This document shows, piece by piece, positions 44,485 through 51,566 of a DNA stretch of 64,000 bases (its first letter is position 1; the number at the start of each line of letters is the position of its first letter). Under the pieces are notes generated by a model. The model ran no database searches. It was not told the origin of the DNA and saw only the letters and a list, made by a program, of their open reading frames with translations. This stretch comes from Hominisplanchenecus_A murintestinalis. GTDB lineage: Bacteria; Bacillota; Clostridia; Lachnospirales; Lachnospiraceae. The translations under genes and the position numbers were made by a program. The stretch covers positions 1 through 64,000 of the forward strand of contig NZ_CALPCM010000002.1 of NCBI RefSeq assembly GCF_943193015.1, given 5' to 3'.

Positions 44485-44760
44485 TTATTTTATGTCTTTT
44501 ACAAAATCAAACCCGATTCCCCATATTTCATTGGAGTCGTTGCTGATATAATCCCTCATATAGCATCTGTCTTCTCTGATTGTACATGTCCGGGCGATCT
44601 CCTCCGGGCTGCTGGGAGACCCATTCAGCAAAAGCCGGATACCTTCTTTCTTATACTGCTGCAACTCCTTACACAACTGCTGTGCTTTGACCTTGTTCTT
44701 ATCTTTTATTCCATTGTCACATCCCTTCCTGCGCCTTTCCGATATTTCTTTGTATGCCAA
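44485..44760 (-). CDS. Small uncharacterised protein
   Basis: The frame codes 91 residues from a TTG at 44760, with Lys/Gln-rich helices (KVKAQQLCKELQQYKKEGIR) and an ordered-looking tail (CYMRDYISNDSNEIWGIGFD). The residue pattern suggests a true protein, perhaps a small regulator, but I do not recognise the family. The TTG start and weak upstream GCAGGGA site make the N-terminus unsure. It stands alone between the GH18 promoter region and the TetR gene. Confidence 0.45.
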   Translation of the reverse strand: MAYKEISERRRKGCDNGIKDKNKVKAQQLCKELQQYKKEGIRLLLNGSPSSPEEIARTCTIREDRCYMRDYISNDSNEIWGIGFDFVKDIK

Positions 44761-45226
44761 AATCCCTGCACAGAATCATTGGCAGGCCGCCAGCCTGTTG
44801 TGTAAACTGGCTGCAAATGTGATATATTACCTTCGGTCCGGCTTTTTATATGATTGTATGGCCGGCCGGCAGCCAAATACCAGGATATCTCCGGTCTCTC
44901 TGCCCGCCTTATCAGAGAAAACGAAAAAAATGCGTCGTGTAAATTCAGGGTTAGGTGCAATGAATGATTGCTTGAAACTCATAGAATGTATCGCGAAGAA
45001 CTCGCTTGAACTTTTAGTTGCCGGTTATTTAACTCGTTTCGTTTTCTCTTATTGTTTATTATATATAATAAGATAATAAAATGCAAGCCCTTTTTACTTC
45101 TTTTCATCCGACTAATTCCTATAAGCTCCGCAATCTGATTGCGCTGCGGCACGCCGGAATATGCAAACTTTTGATTGACTTCCGGTTATTTTTATTTGAT
45201 AATGGTGAAAAGAAGGGAGCGCTGTC
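44761..45226. other. Intergenic region without a recognised gene
   Basis: This 466-base region contains a GGCCGGCCGG palindromic patch near 44868, a long AT-rich stretch (45040-45085), and the TetR gene promoter near its right end. I saw no RNA gene or coding frame that I would support. Confidence 0.4.
45175..45203 (+). promoter_or_regulatory. Promoter of the tetR-type gene
   Basis: TTGACT (45175-45180) and GATAAT (45198-45203) are 17 bases apart, 24 bases before ATG 45227, with AGGGAG in between as the ribosome binding site. Confidence 0.6.
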
Positions 45227-45826
45227 ATGAGCAAACTGGAGATAAATAAACAAAAAAAGAGAGATGCTCTTTTAAATACCGCTTTTGAGCTCTTTGTCTC
45301 AAAGGGTATCCAAAAGACATCTATTTCGGATATTGTAGAACATGCCGGAGTAGCCAAAGGAACTTTTTACCTTTATTTTACCGACAAATATGATTTACGA
45401 AACAAGCTGATTTCCCACAAGGCAAATCAGCTCTTTCAGGCAGCCTACCTGTCCATGCGTCAGGAAAAGCCGGAAAGTTTCGAAGATCAGGTTATCTTTC
45501 TTTGCAGCCACATCATTGACTGCCTGGAAGCTGCTCCCTCCCTCCTTATATTAATTTCCAAACATTTAAGCTGGGGGATTTTCAAAACTGCCATAGCAAA
45601 ACCTGACCCGTCTTCCGAGAAAAACGTATATGAAATTTATACACAGATTATCACGGAATCCGGCCAGGCGCTAAAACAGCCGGAAATCATGATATATATG
45701 ATTGCGGAGCTAATCAGCGGAAGTATTTACAATCCCATCCTTTACCGCCAGCCTGTTCCGCTTTCCGAAATCAAGCCTTATATCTTTGCCACAGTCCGTG
45801 AAATTGTCAGAAAGCACCTTGCCTAG
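45227..45826 (+). CDS. TetR family transcriptional regulator
   Basis: The protein has 199 residues. The N-terminal helix-turn-helix (LLNTAFELFVSKGIQKTSIS, HAGVAKGTFYLYFTDKYDL) is textbook TetR; the ligand domain is helical and untypical. No transporter is adjacent. The MmpL operon at 20-22 kb carries a TetR-type operator without a neighbouring regulator, so this protein is a candidate, but its own promoter region lacks that operator. Convergent with the ParB-like gene (24-base gap). Confidence 0.85.
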   Translation: MSKLEINKQKKRDALLNTAFELFVSKGIQKTSISDIVEHAGVAKGTFYLYFTDKYDLRNKLISHKANQLFQAAYLSMRQEKPESFEDQVIFLCSHIIDCLEAAPSLLILISKHLSWGIFKTAIAKPDPSSEKNVYEIYTQIITESGQALKQPEIMIYMIAELISGSIYNPILYRQPVPLSEIKPYIFATVREIVRKHLA

Positions 45827-45849
45827 AGCGTGTTTGAAGCTTGTGCGGC

Positions 45850-46368
45850 TCACTCATCAACAGGCCGCCAGGCTTTTCCAAACTTTATATCTTTAAACAG
45901 CGCAGCCAGACCCGTAATTTGTTTTAGGCGCAGAATTTCATCTTTGTCCATGCCCAGATGTTTTGATATCCAGGCATCCGAACGGCCCAGCTCATGCAGT
46001 TCTTTTACGATATTACTCATCAAATCCACATCATGGCTTCCCCTGGCGCGGTTATGCCGGATTGTACTGGCCATTCTCTGGTCAATCGATTTGTTTATGA
46101 CAGAAACCGGCAGCATCCCGTTTTCCCTCTCATAAATATCTTCATGCTCCATCATAATGCGGTAGCGGTGGAATCCGTCTACTATAATATAGGTATCGTT
46201 TTCTTTATTGTAATAACACACAATCGGCATCGTATACCCGTCCGCCTTAATACTCTCATAAAGCAGCCTCATCTCCGGCGGCGCCACGCTGTTTGGGTTA
46301 TAGTCATTTGGCTTTATCTTATGCACCGGAACCGGAATCACATGATAAACAGGACTCTTACGCTCCAT
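45850..46368 (-). CDS. IbrB-like ParB N-terminal domain protein
   Basis: The protein has 172 residues with a ParB/Srx fold: PVHKIKPNDYNPNSVAPPEM, the nucleotide-binding IIVDGFHRYRIM and ASTIRHNRARGSHD. It corresponds closely to IbrB of Escherichia coli, described as an activator of immunoglobulin-binding eib genes together with IbrA, although the biochemical activity is unclear. A C-terminal helix-turn-helix-like part (WISKHLGMDKDEILRLKQIT) follows. Its start overlaps the end of the PAPS-reductase-like gene by 11 bases, so the pair is a unit. Confidence 0.8.
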   Translation of the reverse strand: MERKSPVYHVIPVPVHKIKPNDYNPNSVAPPEMRLLYESIKADGYTMPIVCYYNKENDTYIIVDGFHRYRIMMEHEDIYERENGMLPVSVINKSIDQRMASTIRHNRARGSHDVDLMSNIVKELHELGRSDAWISKHLGMDKDEILRLKQITGLAALFKDIKFGKAWRPVDE

Positions 46369-47689
46369 AATCCATCCTCTCTATACTTCTGTACTTACAT
46401 CGGATTAAATCTATACGCCTCTGCTGTTCCCTGGTCACTCCAAATCCCATAAAACGGCAAATATGATCATTTTTTAAAATGCAGTAACACATTCTTTTCC
46501 AACTGGGAATATCCTTCGTCGACTTAATGTCGTCCGTGTCATCAGGAATTTTCTCAAGGAATACAACGCGTGACTTTTTATTTAGCGTATAGTTTGACAC
46601 ACCATTACGCCGTATTTTATAACCATGTTCCTCCAGTTCCTGAATGCACTCTTCATCCAATCCGCCTCCTGTCTTATGCCAGAAATTAATAGAAGAATTA
46701 AATTTCCGCGCATAATTATTCCGAAGCCTGACCGGAAGCGTGTCCAGCAAAAACATTGTATAAGACTTCCAGGTATGCCCCTCAGGAAGAGTAATATTAC
46801 GGTATCCCATCGCCTTTGTCCGCCCATAAATGTTGGCAAAGTTGGCCCCCCGTACCCGTCCTACGAGCTTTACCCATATTTCCGGGTCAATCACACGGTA
46901 CAAATTCAGGGAATCTTTTGAATAGTCATTAAAAGGAGATGCTACACGCATCTGAGAGACTTTCAGCCCGGCCATATGATAAAGGTCATAGAGCCGATTA
47001 TAATCATAATTAAATACATAATTGGCATGCCAGATGTCCTCAGATCTCCAGTCAAAGAGCGGCGACGCGCACCACACATCTTTAAATTGCCTGCTAATCC
47101 AGCATTCCCCTTTATATCCATATTTTTTATTTAAAAATCCACTGTATCTCTGCAGAGATTCATCTGCGCGCATCCCCAGGAGGCACACCGTTTTCTTGTT
47201 CCCATGAGACAGCCGATACCAGCGTCCAAACTGTTTCGCCAAATCCTCCTGATGCATCCGGTAGCGGTATGTTGACATCGGATTATTTTCCAGATTGATA
47301 ACATACTCCTTCTTAGGCATATCCCGGACCCATATCTCTTTCTTCTTGTCATCCCAGGGATACCAGTACATCTCATAACTGCTGAGAGCCGTCCGCGTCG
47401 CCATGGGCAGACACACCCAAAACGGCTCTACGTCATCTTTTATTCTCTCGAAAGTACGCTCTACGTACTCCGATGTCTTTGTATACTGCGCTTCAAAGTC
47501 CTGATGAAATACTCCAATCTTCCTTTCCGGATAGTACTTTTTCTGAAAGTCCAGCACAAGATTCAAAAGCAGGCCGCTGTCCTTTCCTCCGGAAAAAGAC
47601 AGGTAAATATTTTCAAATTCCTCGAAAAGAAAACGCAGACGTTCCTGCAGCGCCTGATATACATCCTGCTCTAAATATTCTCTCTTCAT
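46358..47689 (-). CDS. IbrA-like phosphoadenosine-phosphosulfate reductase family protein (DUF3440)
   Basis: The protein has 443 residues. The PP-loop LSFSGGKDSGLLLNL near residue 34 shows an ATP pyrophosphatase-type N-terminal domain of the PAPS reductase family, followed by a DUF3440-type C-terminal region (SPLFDWRSEDIWHANYVFNY, YARKFNSSINFWHKTGGG, CYCILKNDHICRFMGFG). This is the IbrA layout. Related PP-loop enzymes include DndC, which supports DNA phosphorothioation, but here no Dnd genes are present. ATG 47689 has AGGTGA six bases upstream; ATG 47695 would be too close. Always paired with the ParB-type partner in my experience of the family; function unknown. Confidence 0.8.
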   Translation of the reverse strand: MKREYLEQDVYQALQERLRFLFEEFENIYLSFSGGKDSGLLLNLVLDFQKKYYPERKIGVFHQDFEAQYTKTSEYVERTFERIKDDVEPFWVCLPMATRTALSSYEMYWYPWDDKKKEIWVRDMPKKEYVINLENNPMSTYRYRMHQEDLAKQFGRWYRLSHGNKKTVCLLGMRADESLQRYSGFLNKKYGYKGECWISRQFKDVWCASPLFDWRSEDIWHANYVFNYDYNRLYDLYHMAGLKVSQMRVASPFNDYSKDSLNLYRVIDPEIWVKLVGRVRGANFANIYGRTKAMGYRNITLPEGHTWKSYTMFLLDTLPVRLRNNYARKFNSSINFWHKTGGGLDEECIQELEEHGYKIRRNGVSNYTLNKKSRVVFLEKIPDDTDDIKSTKDIPSWKRMCYCILKNDHICRFMGFGVTREQQRRIDLIRCKYRSIERMDYGA

Positions 47690-47760
47690 ATGCATTCACC
47701 TGTATAAAAAAGCATCGCCATCACAATCTCAAGATGGCTCTTAATCTGCTGCAACAAAAA

Positions 47761-47781
47761 AATTACCAATATTTGGTAATT
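47761..47781 (-). promoter_or_regulatory. 21-bp perfect palindrome upstream of the ibrA-like gene
   Basis: AATTACCAA-TAT-TTGGTAATT is a perfect inverted repeat with a three-base centre, the size of a dimeric regulator site. On the minus strand a candidate promoter, TTGAAT and TAAATT 17 bases apart, lies at roughly 47793-47821, placing the palindrome just downstream of the start. Repression by an unknown regulator, or by the IbrB-like protein itself, is possible. Confidence 0.55.
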
Positions 47782-47861
47782 TATGTATATATTAATTTAG
47801 CACAAAAAAAATCGAAATTCAACAAAAAACTACATTTTCGTTGCAAAACGTTGCAAAACGT

Positions 47862-47991
47862 GTAACAGTTCAGCCTTCGGCTTCACTGTTACGGAATCCA
47901 GCCCATTTAAAGTTTGCTGTTCGCAAAGGGCTAAATTTACGCATTCTCACGGACTTTGCAGCAAGTGCAAAGTCCTGGGCTGAACTGTTGC
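47862..47991 (-). mobile_element. MITE-like element, copy B (130 bases) with 8-base target duplication
   Basis: Its ends, GTAACAGTTCAGCC and GGCTGAACTGTTGC, are inverted repeats with one mismatch. Perfect direct repeats CAAAACGT flank it (47854-47861 and 47992-47999). It is the reverse orientation of copy A at 24402-24543 and nearly identical across its length, but lacks about 13 bases present in A. It lies between the ibrA-like promoter region and the terminator of the GH51-like gene, with no coding content. Confidence 0.8.
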
Positions 47992-48025
47992 CAAAACGTC
48001 ACTATTTTATCTGTAAATTGCAAAA

Positions 48026-48048
48026 GCGGCCCGCTTTACGCGGACCGC
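48026..48048 (-). terminator. Terminator of the GH51-like gene
   Basis: GCGGTCCGC and GCGGGCCGC (minus strand) pair with one G-U and are followed by TTTTGC. It lies just past the stop at 48053. Confidence 0.65.
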
Positions 48049-48052
48049 AATT

Positions 48053-51000
48053 TTATCTTTTTCTGCTGACTCTTTTAGAATAAGGACTATACGTGGTTTT
48101 CTTTCCCAGCTTCACATAACTCTTTATTTTATAGTAACAAACTTTTCCCTTCTTTGCTTTCTTGTCAAGGTAAAGCTTTTTCGTTCCTTTCTTAATCGTC
48201 GCAATTTTCTTATAACCTTTTGCTTTCTTGTAAGAACGGTATATTACATATCCGCTGGCGCCTTTTACCTTCTTCCAGGTAAGCTTGATGCCTTTGCTCG
48301 TCTTTTTTGCTTTTACACTCTTAGGCGCAGCTGCCTTAACTACCGGAGGTTTCGCCGGAGGGCTGACATTTTCAGGCGGTTTCACCTCTGATTGTCCCGG
48401 TCTTTCCGGCTGCTCCGGTTTTCCCGGATTTGTTCCCGGATTCTCTGGAGGTACAGTGGCGGATTTCTTTACAAAGCGCGCCTGAAGTTCAACTGCTTCT
48501 GTCACTATGCATTTATAAGCAAGCTCTACGGATACCAGTTCTTCTCCCCGATACCACCCCTTGAAATCATATCCTTCTTCTGCCTCTGCCGTAAAGGTTA
48601 CCTCTGTCCCCGTCCAGACAGACGTATGGCTGACTGCTGCTTTTCCCCCTTCGGAAGACGCCGCTTTTATTACGATTTCCGGTGGAATCCTGAAAGCTGT
48701 AACAGAATGCGGTGCAAGGAGACTGGAAAGATTCTCCTCTGTATTGGTAAATTTTGTCTTTTCTACGTCTACATAATCCGGATTTGCTGTAGTGTTTACA
48801 TCATATGCGTCCTCAGAAGTCAGGCACCACTTTTCAATCTCTGCCCCCTTAAGGCTCTTTCCATCCACTGCTATATCCACAGCCGTCTCATCATCTTTCC
48901 GGTTATTGACAACCGTAATATAAAGACTGCCATCCCTGTCTTTGGAAGCCAGCGCTTTTACTGCCTGGACTTCAAAATCACCGACCTGCCCTTTCTGGCT
49001 ATTGGTGTTTGTAAACGTATAGTATCCTGCGTTATCCGGAATATCCAGACCAATCTGCATATCTCCAGTCATATTGTTAAACACGGAAAATACCTTTGCC
49101 GACGGCGTAGGCACAAAGGAAAGCTCACTAACTCTCTGGTTATTATTGTCAATTTCCGTCACGTTTGGCCTAAGCACCTGGATCACAGCCTGGGAACCAT
49201 TTCCCACCGCATCCGCACCATATGGCTCGTCCACCAGACAATGCTTGTTTATATACGGCGTCCCCATTTCTATATAATCAATCATCTCATTCGCAATATA
49301 AATCCCATGTCCTAAGGAACGTGAATACTGATTGTTATGAGAATATACGCCAAATTCGGAAAGTACCGGAATTTTCCCCGGCAACAGCTTATCTGACAAA
49401 GCTTGCACACGAGTTATGTTATACTGGAGAGAGCGCCCCAGCATCTTTTCATAAAATTCCGGATCGTCATCCTCCACTTTCAGATAGCCTCCGTTATTGC
49501 TGTTCGTTTCACTGTAAGGATGAATAACAATACCATCGTATTTCCCTGTCTCATTATGGAGGTTCACCGCTGCCGTTTCTTCCATACACGAATAGACCCC
49601 GATTTCCATACCCATTTTCTCTGCCAGTTCCTTCAGAGCATCGTAATAATCATTAAATCCGTCCTGTTTGCTTCTATAAGTAACGTTGACTGCCTGATTG
49701 CTTGCCGGGATATTTCCGTCCGTCCCGTCGCCAAAGGCAATTTCTCCTGTCTCGTAATCGAAAGTACAGACGTTTGCCTGTCCCTGCCCCTCCAGGGTGT
49801 CTACAATCGCCCATGACGCCCCGCCTACCGTAACCGAAGCGCTTCCTTCTATTACCGGATGATAACGCGCATAACGCTTTTGGTTCGGAGTGCCGTCTCC
49901 GTTCTTCGCCCCGTCCCGCCAGTCGTCCAGCTTTACTGCCGGCTGATTTGTAAAGCTTACTTCTCCGCCGTTTACATAAGCGTCCGCCATCTGTGCATAG
50001 CTGCCTCCTGTTTTTCCGGTCAGCCAGTAATTCTGTCCCCATTTTCCGATTTCATTTCCGATTTCAAAACGCGTAACGCCATAGGGCTCCGGATGCCCGT
50101 TCGCGGCGCGCACTGCCGCCCAGTCTACTCCGTCGCCATCCGGGTCTTCACCCACCTCAGCATTCAGATATTCAAAAAGCTCCAGGGCATCTTTCACATT
50201 TCCCTGTCCCATGCCGTAGACCCAGATGGCTTCTGAACCCAAATCATCATAAATCCATCCCATAGCTTCATCTACGCCAAAGTTCGCCTGAACAGGCGCA
50301 TAAGTACTTCCATGAATTGTGGCAACTCTTTCCTCCGGGTCTCCAATCGCTTTTTTCCAATCATAAAGGTTTGCCACCGTACCGCCCGGATAACGGATAG
50401 AGCCGAATCCCGCCTCTTTTACATATTCATTAAATGAATCACATATTTTCCAATTTTCCACATCCCAGGTATGGTATGCATTGTTAGCAAAACGATGGTT
50501 CACGCCGAACATCGCATCCGCTATTTCCCGCTTTTCCTCTGCCGGATTTACTTGAATATGGATGACTGCTGACAACTGGCAGTCCCTGACTGCGGCTTCC
50601 AGCTCGCCAATCATATCCTGAACCTCCTGAACACCGGCTGATGCCGCTGCCAGCATCTCTCTCGCCGCTTCCAGCTTTTGAGCCAGAGCTGACGCCGCTG
50701 TCTCTGAACCGCCGGAAACCGTCTCTGCACGCTGTATGGCTTTCTGAAGCTCCTCCAGCTCCCTCACCACTGCATGCTCTTCATAAAGCGCCGCTACGAC
50801 ATCCGCTTCCACAACTCTGTCGTAAATGCACAGTTCATCCACAAATCCTTTCATTGCTGATGCCGCCTGCGGATTCTTATGTGCGCCCACCAGAAGATCT
50901 GTCATGCCGTCATATACTCTGTTCGCATTGTCTTCCGGAAGTGTATTTGTCTTTGCCTGAACGCCATTCACATACACTGTCATGGTTTTTGATGTATGGT

Positions 51001-51550
51001 CGGAAGTCACTGCTACATGCATCCATCTGCCAAGTTCCACTGCATCCGTATTTCCCCATCCATCCTTCCCTGAAAGGAATGTGCTATACTGTTTACTTCC
51101 ATTCAGCAGCAGAATCGTCCTTCCGCTGGCTCCGGCTCCCTGTGAAATGTCTGATGTCTGCTGGAACAGGTTAACGTTTGAACCACTGGCGAACGCATCG
51201 CTGTCATACTTTACCCAGGCGGCAATTGTAAAATCATCCTGTGCCGCATTCATCACACTCCCCACTTTTAGGTAAGAATCCGCCTGCTTGCTAAAATATG
51301 CGCAGCCGCCCGAAACCCCTTCTCCATTTTTCAGTTCTACGCCGTTCCCCGCTTTTGTCATAGCCAAAGCGCTTCCGCTCACTTCATTTGCCAGCCTGTC
51401 TGTTCCGTCAAAGCTCCATCTGCCTGTCAGTCCCTGCGTGACGTCCGTTGTCTCTCCCTCAGCTCTCGCCTGCAGTGTTCCTGCAGCCGGCAATACGCTT
51501 CCTGCCATGACGCATGCCGCTAGCAGCACGGCAAATATTCTTCTCTTCAT
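48053..51550 (-). CDS. Secreted LamG + GH51-like glycoside hydrolase with Lys-rich C-terminal module
   Basis: The protein has 1165 residues. A signal peptide (MKRRIFAVLLAACVMAGSVL, about 1-30) is followed by a LamG/concanavalin-like domain (about 40-230), a helical FIVAR-like stretch (about 235-325), a large TIM-barrel-based catalytic part (about 335-890) with FEIGNEIGKWGQ (acid/base Glu) and PVLSEFGVYS (likely nucleophile Glu), a GYDFKGWY bacterial repeat domain, a Pro-rich linker, and a Lys-rich FN3-like end. The layout suggests an alpha-L-arabinofuranosidase-like clan GH-A enzyme, but the exact family (GH51, GH39 or other) is uncertain. ATG 51550 follows GGAGGG; earlier in-frame ATGs lack the site. 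It starts 16 bases after the ATPase gene stop. Confidence 0.75.
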   Translation of the reverse strand: MKRRIFAVLLAACVMAGSVLPAAGTLQARAEGETTDVTQGLTGRWSFDGTDRLANEVSGSALAMTKAGNGVELKNGEGVSGGCAYFSKQADSYLKVGSVMNAAQDDFTIAAWVKYDSDAFASGSNVNLFQQTSDISQGAGASGRTILLLNGSKQYSTFLSGKDGWGNTDAVELGRWMHVAVTSDHTSKTMTVYVNGVQAKTNTLPEDNANRVYDGMTDLLVGAHKNPQAASAMKGFVDELCIYDRVVEADVVAALYEEHAVVRELEELQKAIQRAETVSGGSETAASALAQKLEAAREMLAAASAGVQEVQDMIGELEAAVRDCQLSAVIHIQVNPAEEKREIADAMFGVNHRFANNAYHTWDVENWKICDSFNEYVKEAGFGSIRYPGGTVANLYDWKKAIGDPEERVATIHGSTYAPVQANFGVDEAMGWIYDDLGSEAIWVYGMGQGNVKDALELFEYLNAEVGEDPDGDGVDWAAVRAANGHPEPYGVTRFEIGNEIGKWGQNYWLTGKTGGSYAQMADAYVNGGEVSFTNQPAVKLDDWRDGAKNGDGTPNQKRYARYHPVIEGSASVTVGGASWAIVDTLEGQGQANVCTFDYETGEIAFGDGTDGNIPASNQAVNVTYRSKQDGFNDYYDALKELAEKMGMEIGVYSCMEETAAVNLHNETGKYDGIVIHPYSETNSNNGGYLKVEDDDPEFYEKMLGRSLQYNITRVQALSDKLLPGKIPVLSEFGVYSHNNQYSRSLGHGIYIANEMIDYIEMGTPYINKHCLVDEPYGADAVGNGSQAVIQVLRPNVTEIDNNNQRVSELSFVPTPSAKVFSVFNNMTGDMQIGLDIPDNAGYYTFTNTNSQKGQVGDFEVQAVKALASKDRDGSLYITVVNNRKDDETAVDIAVDGKSLKGAEIEKWCLTSEDAYDVNTTANPDYVDVEKTKFTNTEENLSSLLAPHSVTAFRIPPEIVIKAASSEGGKAAVSHTSVWTGTEVTFTAEAEEGYDFKGWYRGEELVSVELAYKCIVTEAVELQARFVKKSATVPPENPGTNPGKPEQPERPGQSEVKPPENVSPPAKPPVVKAAAPKSVKAKKTSKGIKLTWKKVKGASGYVIYRSYKKAKGYKKIATIKKGTKKLYLDKKAKKGKVCYYKIKSYVKLGKKTTYSPYSKRVSRKR

Positions 51551-51566
51551 CATTTCCCTCCTTCTT

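Noticed and set aside
45850..47689. Complete Dnd phosphorothioation system
   Set aside because: Only a PP-loop and a ParB-type protein are present; no dndD, dndE or cysteine desulfurase genes are nearby, and the sequences fit IbrA/IbrB better.
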